DNA from: SZAS-103 sp036496805
Lineage (GTDB): Bacteria; Pseudomonadota; Gammaproteobacteria; Xanthomonadales; Xanthomonadaceae
DNA length: 64,000 bases
Direction: 5' to 3'
Assembly (NCBI GenBank): GCA_036496805.1
Contig: DASXKN010000024.1
Span: 62,001-126,000, forward strand
Part shown: in pieces, positions 55,922 through 64,000 of the stretch
Layout: the number at the start of each line of letters is the position of its first letter
How positions within the stretch are numbered: the stretch's first letter is position 1
Notes under the pieces: model-generated
Database searches by the model: none
What the model was told of the DNA's origin: nothing
The model's input: only the letters and a program-made list of their open reading frames with translations
Position numbers and translations under genes: made by a program

Positions 55922-56599
55922 ATGGCCACGAACGAACATCCCGCCGACAACTCCGCTTTCATCGAACAGCACGCCGCGCCGGGCCGCATCGGCCTGTGCG
56001 GCGGCCAGCAGTGGCTCAACAAGCTGATCCGCAAGGCGCAGGGTCCGCTGACCGCAGACGGCCATCGCAGCATGTGGTCGCACGCCTTCATCTTCAGCGA
56101 GCGCCGCATCGACGGCCATTGGTGGGTGATCGAATCCGACCTCGACATGCGCACCAAACACGTGCGCCTGGGCGTGCAGGAAAACCGCGCGACGCGCTAT
56201 TTCGACGCGGAGCAGTGCCCGAACATCGCGGTCCTCGATTTCGGCCTCGACGCCGCGCAGACGCTCAAGGTGCAGCAGGCCGCCCTGGACACGCTCTCCG
56301 GCCTGTCGACCTACTCGCTCGGCGAACTCGTCGGCACCCTGCTCTCCCTGCATAGCCGCCGCCTGCGCGGTCGCGAGAACCTGCTGTCGAAGGAAGGCGC
56401 GCTCTATTGCTCGGCCTTCGTGCAGCATTGCTACGAGGCCGTCGGCATCCGGTTCCAGCCCGGCATCCACGGCAAGAACATCGCCCCGCACGACATCGAG
56501 ACCTCGCCGGTCGCGCACACGATGCACAGCCTGGTCCGCGACACGGTGACGAACCCGAAACCGCGCACGCGGTATCGCCTGAAGCAGTCGGCGACCTGA
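55922..56599 (+). CDS. YiiX/YebB-like permuted NlpC/P60 hydrolase
   Basis: 225 residues. A permuted papain-type fold is suggested by the histidine H54 in MWSHAFIFSE, lying before the cysteine C163 in GALYCSAFVQHCYEAVGI. The order His-then-Cys is that of the YiiX-like group. Enzymes of this fold cleave peptide bonds of the cell wall or lipid amides. No signal peptide. Starts 11 bp after metH; convergent with the transporter gene. Confidence 0.8.
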   Translation: MATNEHPADNSAFIEQHAAPGRIGLCGGQQWLNKLIRKAQGPLTADGHRSMWSHAFIFSERRIDGHWWVIESDLDMRTKHVRLGVQENRATRYFDAEQCPNIAVLDFGLDAAQTLKVQQAALDTLSGLSTYSLGELVGTLLSLHSRRLRGRENLLSKEGALYCSAFVQHCYEAVGIRFQPGIHGKNIAPHDIETSPVAHTMHSLVRDTVTNPKPRTRYRLKQSAT

Positions 56600-56603
56600 A
56601 ACC

Positions 56604-57866
56604 TCAGAACACGAACATCCCGATCGCCGCGCCGAACATGATCACGGTGGTGACGCCGACCACCCAGCGCGTGATGGTCGAACTGGTCTGCCCGTCCATG
56701 ATCTTCCGGTCGGTCGCCACCATGAACAACGCGACCAGCAGGAAGGGCGCGAGCAGGCCGTTGACGATCGCCGACCAGTACAGGGCCTTGATCGGGTCGA
56801 CCTGTAGCAGGTCGAGCGCGGCACCGGCGATGGTGGCGAGGATGAAGACCGAATAGAACGACGTCGCGTTGCGGAACTTCTCGTCGAGGCCGTAGGACCA
56901 GTCGAAGGTCTCCGCGAAAGCGTAGGCGGCCGATCCGGCCAGCGTCGGTATCGCCAGCAAGCCGGTGCCGACCAGGCCGAGCGTGTACAGCAGGTACGCT
57001 CCGTTGCCAGCAAGCGGGCGCAGGGCTTCGGCGGCTTCGCGCGTGGTGCTGATCGTGGTCACGCCATGGGCATGCAGGGTCATCGCCGTGGTCAGGATGA
57101 CGAAGAACATCACCACGTTCGAGAAGAACGTGCCCGCACCGATGTCCAGCCGACGATCGTGCAGCTCTCCGTCGGTCGCGCCCTTGCGGCTGATCAGCAT
57201 CAGTCGCCCCTTCGCCTTTTCCTCCTCGACTTCCTGCCCGGCCTGCCAGAAGAACAGGTAGGGACTGATGGTCGTGCCGAGGATCGCCACCAGCGCACCC
57301 CAGGCCGCGCCGCCTTTCGGCAGCGATGGCCATGCGGTCGCCTTGAGCACCGCGCTCCAGTCCGAGGTCACCAGGAAAGCGGCGACGACGTACGCGAGCA
57401 GCGCGAGCGCCAGCCACTTCAGTACCCCTGCGATCTGGTGATAGCGCAGTCGCACCATCGCCGCGCAGATGCCCAGTCCGAACACCCACACCCAGGCGTG
57501 CGACGAGCCGGCGCCGAGCATCTCGGCAGCGTCGGCCATGCCGGAAAGATCCGACGCGATGTTGATCACGTTCGCCACCAGCAGGGCGACCGCGATCAGC
57601 GCGACCAGCCAGCGCGGGAATTTCTCGCGCAACGCGCCGGCCAGCCCCACGCCGGTGACCATCCCGACGCGCGCGCACATCATCTGCACGCAGCCCATCA
57701 GCGGCCAGGTGAACCATGCGGCCCACAGGAAGCCGGTGCCGAACTGCGCGCCGACGACCGAATAGGTCGCGATGCCGGAAGGATCGTCGTCAGCCGCGCC
57801 GGTGGTGACGCCGGGCCCGAGCGCCTTGAGGAACTCGCGAACCTGCGCGCGCCAACGCGAGATCAT
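56604..57866 (-). CDS. Nramp-related divalent metal transporter (NRMT-like)
   Basis: 420 residues, about eleven membrane helices of the Nramp/SLC11 fold. Helix 1 has D28-P-S-G in place of the canonical DPGN, in the block DDDPSGIATYSVVGAQFG. Helix 6 has TTISPYLFFWQA, without the MPH methionine that selects soft transition metals. This is the pattern of the Nramp-related magnesium transporter group, so Mg2+ or Mn2+ with less selectivity is likely. The start is set at the ATG that overlaps the stop of the gene before it (TGATG); a GTG one codon earlier is possible. Confidence 0.88.
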   Translation of the reverse strand: MISRWRAQVREFLKALGPGVTTGAADDDPSGIATYSVVGAQFGTGFLWAAWFTWPLMGCVQMMCARVGMVTGVGLAGALREKFPRWLVALIAVALLVANVINIASDLSGMADAAEMLGAGSSHAWVWVFGLGICAAMVRLRYHQIAGVLKWLALALLAYVVAAFLVTSDWSAVLKATAWPSLPKGGAAWGALVAILGTTISPYLFFWQAGQEVEEEKAKGRLMLISRKGATDGELHDRRLDIGAGTFFSNVVMFFVILTTAMTLHAHGVTTISTTREAAEALRPLAGNGAYLLYTLGLVGTGLLAIPTLAGSAAYAFAETFDWSYGLDEKFRNATSFYSVFILATIAGAALDLLQVDPIKALYWSAIVNGLLAPFLLVALFMVATDRKIMDGQTSSTITRWVVGVTTVIMFGAAIGMFVF

Positions 57867-58570
57867 CACCAGACCAGGTCGTCCGGGATCGCGTACTTCG
57901 GATCCGCGTAGGGATCGTCACCTGGCGGCGCATCCGGATCGACCAGCAGGGCGAGCAGGCTCGGCAACAAGGCCTGTACCTCGCGCGCGAGTGCGGCATC
58001 GACCAGCAGGTAGCGGCCGTCGAGCTGCACCACGCCGAACTCGCCCGCGTTGAGCGACTTCAACTGCGCTTCGTTGACGTGGACGCGACGGATCTTGCCG
58101 TTGTAGTCGAAATGGCGCGTGAGCTCGCCGGACGCGTCGTTGAGGGCCTTGTCCCTGAGCAGCTCGGCGACTGTCGCCTTGGCCTCGCGCTTGATCCGCG
58201 CCGCTTCCTGCTTCAACCGCTCGGCCTCGATGCGTTCGTCCTTTTCCTTCTGCGCGCGCATGGCGTACGCCTTGCCGAGATCGATCTCCGCGCGTGTGCG
58301 CTGCGATTGCACGTCCGGCCGCTCGCGCGGCACCTGTGCATGCGGCCGTTCGCGCGGCGGATGCGCGGGCTTCGGCTCTGGTCGACGATCCTGCCTGCGC
58401 GCCTGCCCCGCCGCGTCCGCGGGCTTCCCTCGCGGCGCATCCTTGTGCCCGGGCTTGGCCGCATCCCGCCTGCCCACGTCCCGCCTGCTCACATCGGGCT
58501 TGCCGGCGTCCGGCTTGGGCGCTGGCTTGAAGCCGAGTCCCAGCAGCAGGTCCTTCATCGAATTCGTCAT
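57866..58570 (-). CDS. DUF2058-family protein (YaiL-like)
   Basis: 234 residues. The N-terminus MKDLLLGLGFKPAP, a long Lys/Arg/Pro-rich disordered region (about 20-85), and the C-terminal conserved part (about 90-215: KAYAMRAQKEKDERIEAERLKQEAARIKREA..., FDYNGKIRRVHVNEAQ, LNAGEFGVVQLDGRYLLV) match the DUF2058 family. Its charged domain suggests RNA or ribosome contact, but the function is not established. Overlaps the transporter start. Confidence 0.87.
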   Translation of the reverse strand: MTNSMKDLLLGLGFKPAPKPDAGKPDVSRRDVGRRDAAKPGHKDAPRGKPADAAGQARRQDRRPEPKPAHPPRERPHAQVPRERPDVQSQRTRAEIDLGKAYAMRAQKEKDERIEAERLKQEAARIKREAKATVAELLRDKALNDASGELTRHFDYNGKIRRVHVNEAQLKSLNAGEFGVVQLDGRYLLVDAALAREVQALLPSLLALLVDPDAPPGDDPYADPKYAIPDDLVW

Positions 58571-58658
58571 GCCCGCGTTCCGGCAAATGGTGTGCAACAA
58601 ACGATAGGTCCGGCAGGTTTCAGCTCGATGCCGGTGCGGTATCCATCCAATGGCCGGT

Positions 58659-58883
58659 TCAATAGTGCGGTGGCGGCGGCTCTTCCTGCGAATCGCCGGG
58701 GATCATGCTGCGCAATTCGCCGAGGTCGGACAGCAGGCCTTCCATGCGCATCCGGTCCCGCACCGATTCCATGCGCGCATCGGCGAGCGCGTCGCTCATC
58801 TCGATCAGGCTGCGCTCGATGAAGGCGATCCGCGATTCGAGGTCCACCAGGCGCTCCATCAACTCCGCGGATTCAAGGCTCAT
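58659..58883 (-). CDS. slyX: SlyX-family protein
   Basis: 74 residues, a short coiled coil (MERLVDLESRIAFIERSLIEMSDALADARMES) with a Pro-rich end (EEPPPPHY) characteristic of SlyX. Function unknown. Start overlaps the ugd stop by 4 bp (ATGA), so the two are coupled. Confidence 0.92.
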   Translation of the reverse strand: MSLESAELMERLVDLESRIAFIERSLIEMSDALADARMESVRDRMRMEGLLSDLGELRSMIPGDSQEEPPPPHY

Positions 58884-60223
58884 GGGCGACGCACCGAACG
58901 GCCGCGACCGATGCCGTAGTACGCAAGGCCCGCCGCTTCCACTTCATCCGGCTCGTAGATGTTGCGACCGTCGAACACCACCTTCGCGCGCAGGCGCGCG
59001 GCGAGGTCGGCGAAACTCGGGCTCCAGAAGGCCTTCCACTCGGTGACGACGATCAGCGCGTCAACGTCCTCTAGCGCCTCGGCCGGCGTCCGGCACAACA
59101 CGAAGTCCTCGCGCGCGTCGCCGTAGATGCGGCGCGCCTCGTCCATCGCCTCCGGATCGTAGGCGCGCACGCTTGCGCCGGCCTTCCACAGCAGGTCGAG
59201 GAGGGTGCGGCTGGAGGCCTCGCGCATGTCGTCGGTGTTGGGCTTGAACGCAAGCCCCCACAACGCGAAGCGCTTGCCCTTCAGCTGGCCGTCGAAATGC
59301 CGCTGCACGAGTTCGAACAGTTTCGCTTTCTGCGCATCGTTCACCCGCTCGACCGCATCGAGGATGCGCGCCTCGTAGCCATGCTGGCGCGCGGTGCGCT
59401 CGAGCGCCTGCACGTCCTTGGGAAAACACGAGCCGCCGTAGCCGGCGCCCGGATAGATGAAGGCGTAGCCGATGCGCGGATCGGAACCGATGCCATGGCG
59501 GACCATCTCGATGTCGGCGCCGACGCGTTCGGCGATGTTCGCCATCTCGTTCATGAAGGAGATCTTGGTGGCGAGCATCGCGTTGGCGGCGTACTTGGTC
59601 AGCTCCGCCGAACGCATGTCCATCACCACCAGGCGCTCATGGTTGCGGTTGAACGGCGCGTACAGGCGTTTCATCTGCTCGATCGCGTGCGGCGAATCGG
59701 TGCCGATGACGATGCGGTCCGGACGCAGGCAGTCCTTGACCGCGTCGCCCTCCTTGAGGAATTCGGGATTGGAAACGACCTCGAAACCGATCGTCACCCC
59801 GCGCACCGCAAGTTCCTTCGCGATGGCCGCGCTCACGCGGTCGCCGGTGCCGACCGGCACCGTGGACTTGTCGACCACCACCCGCGGCTTGCCCATGTGT
59901 CGCCCGATCGTGCGCGCGACTTCCAGCACATGGCTCAGGTCGGCGCTGCCGTCCTCGTCCGGCGGCGTGCCGACAGCGATGAACAGGACGTCGCCGTGCG
60001 CCACGCCCTCGGCCGCATCGGTCGAGAAACGCAGGCGCCCCGCCCGCTGGTTCGCCTCGACGAGTTCTTCCAGGCCCGGTTCGAAGATCGGCACGACGCC
60101 GCGGCGCAGGCCGTCGATCTTGGCCTGGTCGATATCCACGCAGATCACATCATTGCCGACCTCGGCCAGGCAGGCGCCTGTCACGAGGCCGACGTATCCT
60201 GTTCCAAACAGGGTCACACGCAT
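58880..60223 (-). CDS. ugd: UDP-glucose 6-dehydrogenase
   Basis: 447 residues. Oxidises UDP-glucose twice to UDP-glucuronate for exopolysaccharide, LPS or lipid A modification. NAD motif GTGYVGLVTGACLAEVG is at the N-terminus, and the catalytic nucleophile C266 sits in GGSCFPKD. FKPNTDDMREASSRTLLDLL and ALIVVTEWKAFWSPSF follow. Full length for the family. Upstream of slyX on the same strand. Confidence 0.97.
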   Translation of the reverse strand: MRVTLFGTGYVGLVTGACLAEVGNDVICVDIDQAKIDGLRRGVVPIFEPGLEELVEANQRAGRLRFSTDAAEGVAHGDVLFIAVGTPPDEDGSADLSHVLEVARTIGRHMGKPRVVVDKSTVPVGTGDRVSAAIAKELAVRGVTIGFEVVSNPEFLKEGDAVKDCLRPDRIVIGTDSPHAIEQMKRLYAPFNRNHERLVVMDMRSAELTKYAANAMLATKISFMNEMANIAERVGADIEMVRHGIGSDPRIGYAFIYPGAGYGGSCFPKDVQALERTARQHGYEARILDAVERVNDAQKAKLFELVQRHFDGQLKGKRFALWGLAFKPNTDDMREASSRTLLDLLWKAGASVRAYDPEAMDEARRIYGDAREDFVLCRTPAEALEDVDALIVVTEWKAFWSPSFADLAARLRAKVVFDGRNIYEPDEVEAAGLAYYGIGRGRSVRRP

Positions 60224-60246
60224 TGCACTCTCCGGCGATCAGGGGC

Positions 60247-60303
60247 GCGTCCGGTTATCCGGGACGCGGCCCTCACGGCGCACCCGGACCAGGCCGGTGC
60301 GCC
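60247..60303 (-). terminator. Two GC hairpins between the FKBP gene and ugd
   Basis: GGCGCACC / GGTGCGCC (60277-60303) and GCGTCC / GGACGC with inner GG/CC pairs (60247-60267). They follow the FKBP stop. No T run is present, so termination would be inefficient and read-through into ugd is possible. Confidence 0.45.
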
Positions 60304-60323
60304 GCTGGAACGGATGGACCGGC

Positions 60324-61085
60324 TTACTTGCCGCCGCCGATCGACACCAGTTCGATTTCGAACTTCAGGGTCGCGTTCGGACCGATCGGACCACCCGGCG
60401 TGCCCTTGTCGCCATAGCCCAGCTTGGCCGGAATCCAGAACACGTACTTGCTGCCGACGCTCATCAGCTGCACGCCCTCGGTCCAGCCCGGGATCACGCC
60501 ATTGAGCTGCATCATCGCCGGGCCGCCGTGCTGCGCGGACGCGTCGAAGGTGGTGCCGTCGAGCAACTGGCCGGTGTAGTTCACCTTCACGTTGTCGGTC
60601 GCCTTGGGCTTCGGACCGGTGCCTTCCTTCTCGACCATGTACTGCAGGCCCGAAGCGGTCACCTTCACGCCGGGCTTCTTCGCGTTCGCCGCCAGGAACG
60701 CCGCGCCTTCGGCCACGTTCTTCTGGCCGATCGCCTGCGCCTGCGCCTGCTGCCTGGCCTGCATCCTCTTGCCGAAGCCTTCCAGCGTGGTCTGCGCATC
60801 GGTCATCGACATCTGCGGCGTACCGCCGTTGATGACGGCGCCGATCGCGCGCAGGACGATCGCCGGATCCACTTCACCCTTGACGCCCTGCAGGTTGTGG
60901 GCAAGGTTCAGGCCGACCTGCATGCCGATCGCATAGCTGACCTTGTCCTTGTCGGTGACGAGCGCGGGGCCGGTGGCTGCGGCCGGATGCGCCTTGGACG
61001 GGGCCGCGAACGCGACCGTCGCGGAACAGGCCAGGGCCAGGAGTACGATGGAAACGGACGCGGTGTGACGCGGGAAAAGCTGCAT
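60324..61085 (-). CDS. FKBP-type peptidyl-prolyl isomerase, exported (FkpA/Mip-like)
   Basis: 253 residues. The signal peptide (MQLFPRHTASVSIVLLALACSATVAFA) fixes the start at 61085. The N-terminal dimerisation domain (about 45-135) contains KVSYAIGMQVGLNLA and a long Gln/Ala helix. The FKBP domain (about 155-250) contains DNVKVNYTGQLLDGTTFDAS, GWTEGVQLMSVGSKYVFWIPAKLGYG and ATLKFEIELVSI, with the active-site residues present. Speeds proline isomerisation during periplasmic folding. Confidence 0.95.
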   Translation of the reverse strand: MQLFPRHTASVSIVLLALACSATVAFAAPSKAHPAAATGPALVTDKDKVSYAIGMQVGLNLAHNLQGVKGEVDPAIVLRAIGAVINGGTPQMSMTDAQTTLEGFGKRMQARQQAQAQAIGQKNVAEGAAFLAANAKKPGVKVTASGLQYMVEKEGTGPKPKATDNVKVNYTGQLLDGTTFDASAQHGGPAMMQLNGVIPGWTEGVQLMSVGSKYVFWIPAKLGYGDKGTPGGPIGPNATLKFEIELVSIGGGK

Positions 61086-61298
61086 GAAGTGCTCCGAAGA
61101 CTGGGATGGATGAAGCCGGATGGATGCCGCGAACGACGGCGAGGCTGTCGCCGCCGCGGCCGGGCCGTGTATTGTCGCGGCGAAAGCGCGCAGCGGCAAT
61201 GGCAGCAGGCGTTGACCACGGCCAGGGCTTCAGGTTCCCGGCCGCACCCACGTGCCGATACGGACCCGATACGGACGCAACGAGGGCTTGAGGGCTGC

Positions 61299-61799
61299 AT
61301 GGAAACCCTGGACGAACTCGAAGCCGCGCGCCGGCGCCATCCCGACGCGTTCGAGGCCGGATCGGACGCGGAAAAGGCTGCGCTGGACCGCTTTGCGCAT
61401 TTCTTCGGCAATTTCGAGGCCGGTCGCATCGCACGCCTGCTCGATGCCACGTACGCGCCGGACGTGTATTTCAACGACAGCCTGAAGACCGTGCGCGGCT
61501 CGGCCGAGCTGGCCCACTACCTCGAGGAAAGCGCCGGAGGCGTCGAGGACTGCAAGGTCGCGATCGAGGACATCAGCCGCAACCAGCACGGCGAATACCT
61601 GGTGCGCTGGAAGATGCTCATCCGTTTCCGCAAGTTCGCGAAGGGCCGCGACAACTGGACCGTCGGCGTCACCCACCTGCGCTTCGCCGCAGACGGCCGC
61701 GTGACCTACCACCAGGACTACTGGGACTCGGCGCACGGGCTGTACGAGCACATTCCGCTGCTGGGGGCCGGGATACGCGCGATACGCCGGAGGCTGTGA
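61299..61799 (+). CDS. NTF2-like (SnoaL-type) protein
   Basis: 166 residues with the cone-shaped NTF2-like fold: FAHFFGNFEAGRIARLLDATYAPDVYFNDSLKTVRGSAEL, then LVRWKMLIRFRKFAKGRDNWTVGVTHLRFAADGRVTYHQDYWDSAHGLYEHIPLLG. The latter phrase is conserved in a group found beside short-chain dehydrogenases; no dehydrogenase gene lies next to it here. Function unknown. No signal peptide. The start at 61299 is the first Met of the fold. Confidence 0.8.
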   Translation: METLDELEAARRRHPDAFEAGSDAEKAALDRFAHFFGNFEAGRIARLLDATYAPDVYFNDSLKTVRGSAELAHYLEESAGGVEDCKVAIEDISRNQHGEYLVRWKMLIRFRKFAKGRDNWTVGVTHLRFAADGRVTYHQDYWDSAHGLYEHIPLLGAGIRAIRRRL

Positions 61800-61968
61800 G
61801 GCGCACGCAGCAGGTACGCGAGATCGTCTGCGGCCGGCAGTGGTGCGTCGATGGACCCGTCAGCCTTGCCGCGGAGGCCGCGATAGAGCTGGTTTCAGGT
61901 CTGCAAGTCGGCTTTGCTCCTGTACCCGATATAGGTCTTTGGTTGGGGTGAAAAACCCTGATCGGGTG

Positions 61969-62009
61969 TTGACATGGCATTTTCTGGTGTTATAGTTCAC
62001 TACAACACC
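61969..62009 (+). promoter_or_regulatory. Promoter and palindromic operator of the GntR/ABC operon
   Basis: Consensus -35 TTGACA (61969-61974), 16-bp spacer, -10 TATAGT (61991-61996). A 24-bp near-palindrome (61986-62009) reads GGTGTTATA, six bases, TACAACACC and covers the -10 box. Autoregulation by the GntR protein of the operon is the expected arrangement. The same palindrome lies at 4229-4252 over the RND promoter. Confidence 0.85.
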
Positions 62010-62039
62010 TAACCCATAGCTCACCTCCAGGAGAGCGCC

Positions 62040-62300
62040 ATGTACAGCAAGACCCGGAACACGTTGACCGCGCTGATGGCCGCGTCGCTGTTCCTTGCCG
62101 CCGGATGGACGTTCGGTCACCCGGTCGAAACCAGCCAGGATGTCGCCGGCACCCCATCGACCCGGATCGCGATCGCCGCAGCCGCCGCCCGCATCTCGCT
62201 CGGCCCGTCTGTCCTCCACGCGCGCCATGCCAACCGCATGAGCCTGGCGATGCCCTTCTACTCGTTCTCGCTGTCGATGTCGCAGCCGCGGGCCGACTGA
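62040..62300 (+). CDS. Small exported peptide leading the GntR/ABC operon
   Basis: 86 residues with a signal-like segment (TLTALMAASLFLAAGWTFGHP) and a good Shine-Dalgarno (CAGGAGA). The rest is Ala/Ser/Met-rich, no cysteines, no known domain. It starts 31 bp after the operator and is followed by the GntR gene 1 bp after its stop, so it is the first gene of the unit. Role unknown; a sensed or secreted substrate of the ABC exporter is one possibility. Confidence 0.72.
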   Translation: MYSKTRNTLTALMAASLFLAAGWTFGHPVETSQDVAGTPSTRIAIAAAAARISLGPSVLHARHANRMSLAMPFYSFSLSMSQPRAD

Positions 62301-62301
62301 C

Positions 62302-62673
62302 ATGACCGTGACCTGGAACGACAACGCGCCGATCTACCGGCAACTCAAGGAGCGCATCGTGGTGATGATGCTCGACGGGCAGCTCAAGCCCGGCGATGCG
62401 CTCCCTTCGGTGCGGCAGATCGCAGCCGACTACCAGCTCAACCCGATCACCGTCTCGCGCGCGTATCAGGAGCTGGCCGACGAATCACTGGTTGAGAAAC
62501 GGAGGGGACTGGGCATGTACGTGACCGATGGGGCGACCGGGAAGTTGCTGGCTTCGGAGCGCGAGCGCTTCCTGCGCGAGGAATGGCCAGCGATGGTCGC
62601 GCGCATCCAGCGGCTGGGCCTGCGGGTGGAAGACCTGCTCCAGCGCGCCGCCGCACAGGAGAAGCATTCATGA
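62302..62673 (+). CDS. GntR-family regulator, YtrA subfamily
   Basis: 123 residues, the short YtrA type. The winged helix (about 10-78) has PIYRQLKERIVVMMLDGQLKPGDALPSVRQIAADYQLNPITVSRAYQELADESLVEKRRGLGMYV, followed by a short helical dimerisation tail instead of a large effector domain. YtrA-type regulators sit in front of ABC exporter genes and repress them. The stop overlaps the ABC ATPase start (ATGA). Its operator is very likely the palindrome at 61986. Confidence 0.95.
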   Translation: MTVTWNDNAPIYRQLKERIVVMMLDGQLKPGDALPSVRQIAADYQLNPITVSRAYQELADESLVEKRRGLGMYVTDGATGKLLASERERFLREEWPAMVARIQRLGLRVEDLLQRAAAQEKHS

Positions 62674-63527
62674 GCGCCGTCATCTCCGCGCGTGGCCTGA
62701 CCAAGCGCTACGGCGCCCAGTTCGCGGTCGACAACGTCAGCTTCGACATTCCCGCCGGGCGCATCGTCGGCCTGATCGGTCCCAATGGTTCGGGCAAGAC
62801 CACCACCCTGAAGGCCGCACTGGGCCTGATTCCGTTCGACGGCGAGCTGAAGGTGCTGGGCATGGATCCGCGCACCCAGCGCGACGCCCTGATGGAGCAG
62901 GTCTGCTTCATCGCCGACGTCGCCATCCTGCCGCGCTGGCTGAAGGTGAAGGACGCCATCGATTTCGTCGCCGGCGTGCACCCGAAGTTCGACCGCGCCA
63001 AGGCCGAACGCTACATCGCCCACACCAAGCTGACCCCGAACATGAAGGTCAAGCAGATGTCCAAGGGCATGATCGTGCAATTGCACCTGGCCCTGGTGAT
63101 GGCGATCGACGCGAAACTGCTGGTGCTCGACGAGCCCACGCTCGGCCTCGACATCCTCTACCGCAAGCAGTTCTACCAGAACCTGCTTGAGGACTATTTC
63201 GACGAGGAGAAGACGATCATCGTCACCACCCACCAGGTCGAGGAGATCGAGCACATCCTCTCCGACCTGATGTTCATCCGCGAAGGGAAGATCACGCTGT
63301 CGGCGACGATGGACGAGGTCGGCGAACGCTTCACCGAGGTGATGGTGAACGCCGACAAGGCCGACGCCGCACGAGCGCTCAAGCCGATCGACGAACGCCA
63401 GGTCTTCGGCAAGTCGGTCCTGCTGTTCGACGGCGTGCCGCGCGCCCAGCTCGCCGCGTTCGGCGAGACCCGCAACGTCGGCATCGCCGACCTGTTCGTG
63501 GCCACGATGAAGGGAACCTACGAATGA
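62670..63527 (+). CDS. ABC transporter ATP-binding protein (exporter, YtrB-like)
   Basis: 285 residues. Walker A GPNGSGKT (37-44), Walker B LLVLDEP with D154 and E155, H-loop in IVTTHQVEEIEH. The signature LSGGQ is replaced by MSKGM (130-134), as seen in some YtrB-like ATPases, so ATP turnover may be unusual. It works with the permease in the next gene, overlapping it by 4 bp. Confidence 0.95.
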   Translation: MSAVISARGLTKRYGAQFAVDNVSFDIPAGRIVGLIGPNGSGKTTTLKAALGLIPFDGELKVLGMDPRTQRDALMEQVCFIADVAILPRWLKVKDAIDFVAGVHPKFDRAKAERYIAHTKLTPNMKVKQMSKGMIVQLHLALVMAIDAKLLVLDEPTLGLDILYRKQFYQNLLEDYFDEEKTIIVTTHQVEEIEHILSDLMFIREGKITLSATMDEVGERFTEVMVNADKADAARALKPIDERQVFGKSVLLFDGVPRAQLAAFGETRNVGIADLFVATMKGTYE

Positions 63528-64000
63528 ACACCATGAAGTGGCTCGTCAAACGCGAGTTCTGGGAACACAAGGGCGGCTTCTTCTGGGCGCCGATGATCGT
63601 GGGCGCGATCATGGTCTTCTTCCTCGCCGCCTCGATCGTCGTGGGCGTCGTGCTCGGCAAGAGCCATGGCTTCGAGATCAACGGCGACACCGTCACCAGC
63701 CTGTCGGGCGCGATGACGCCGCAGGAAGCCGCCGATTTCGGGAGCGGCCTGGCCTCCGGATACATGGGCCTGGCCACGCCGCTTTACATGGTGCTGGCGG
63801 TGACGGTGTTCTTCTTCTGCCTCGGCGCCCTGTTCGACGACCGCAAGGATCGCAGCGTCCTGTTCTGGAAGTCGCTGCCGATCTCGGACCAGGCGACCGT
63901 GCTGTCGAAGGTCGGCGTGGCGCTGGTAGGCGCGCCCCTGATCACGATCGCACTCGGAACCGTGGTCTCCCTGCTCTCGCTGCTGGCGATCTGCATCGGA
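63524..64000 (+). CDS. ABC transporter permease (partial, cut by window end)
   Basis: 159 residues visible. Starts MNTMKWLVKREFWEHKGGFFWAPM with a first membrane helix (about 23-46), an extracytoplasmic loop and two more helices (about 85-108 and 135-158). The pattern matches ABC-2-type exporter permeases next to YtrA/YtrB-like pairs. The C-terminal part is outside the window. Confidence 0.88.
   Translation, partial: MNTMKWLVKREFWEHKGGFFWAPMIVGAIMVFFLAASIVVGVVLGKSHGFEINGDTVTSLSGAMTPQEAADFGSGLASGYMGLATPLYMVLAVTVFFFCLGALFDDRKDRSVLFWKSLPISDQATVLSKVGVALVGAPLITIALGTVVSLLSLLAICIG

Overview
The window comes from a high-GC gammaproteobacterium, most likely of the Lysobacterales (Xanthomonadales). 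The grounds are the gene order serC-pheA-hisC-aroA, a methionine synthase split into two overlapping genes behind an ArsR-methyltransferase regulator, an RNase E with a very long Ala/Pro-rich tail, and strong GC bias at third codon positions. That bias creates many long antisense shadow ORFs, which are left out. All assignments come from reading sequence motifs; no database search was run.

Layout. 0-4.3 kb: an RND efflux operon (permease cut by the window start, plus lipoprotein adaptor) read leftward from a promoter that carries a palindrome. 4.5-12.2 kb: two small c-type cytochromes, nfuA, phhB, rluC and, divergent from rluC, rne with a long leader. 12.2-16.9 kb: a GacA/UvrY-like response regulator, a zinc-ribbon membrane protein, a secreted phosphoesterase, small exported proteins, tRNA-Ser(UGA) and a tRNA-Ser-like half gene. 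16.9-25.9 kb: a LysR regulator, serS, a TonB-like protein, the serine/aromatic/histidine cluster serC-pheA-hisC-aroA with overlapping genes, and an FHA protein. 25.9-38.9 kb has a lipid and storage theme: a PHA-system protein, patatin, a phasin, a second phosphoesterase, a GlxA-type regulator with a hydrolase, then a two-domain fatty acyl-CoA reductase divergent from an acyl-CoA-binding protein and a PhaD-like TetR regulator, a second phasin-like protein and a TPR protein. 39-41.5 kb: an MBOAT/AlgX-like O-acetylation pair.

41,680-48,398 is a 6.67-kb integrated element in tRNA-Val(CAC), bounded by a perfect 46-bp direct repeat. It carries a tyrosine integrase, an AlpA-like factor, a single-domain HUH Rep-like protein next to a cluster of TAGAAT boxes, an XRE repressor with palindromic upstream sites, a small three-repeat protein, two envelope proteins and a PIN-like nuclease candidate. 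Paired TTTCCATAC boxes 11 bp apart lie inside both ends and look like integrase arm sites. The middle of the element is clearly AT-richer than the chromosome. This is the best candidate for an undescribed system here.

48.4-64 kb: a WecA-like transferase, an acyl-CoA dehydrogenase, the methionine synthase operon with a SahR-like regulator and palindromic operator, a YiiX-like hydrolase, an Nramp-related transporter lacking the metal-binding methionine, slyX-ugd, an FKBP isomerase, and an ABC operon led by a small exported peptide and a YtrA-type GntR regulator (cut by the window end). The palindrome over that operon's -10 box matches the one at the RND efflux promoter 58 kb away at 20 of 24 positions. 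This suggests that one GntR regulator controls both the ABC exporter and the efflux pump.
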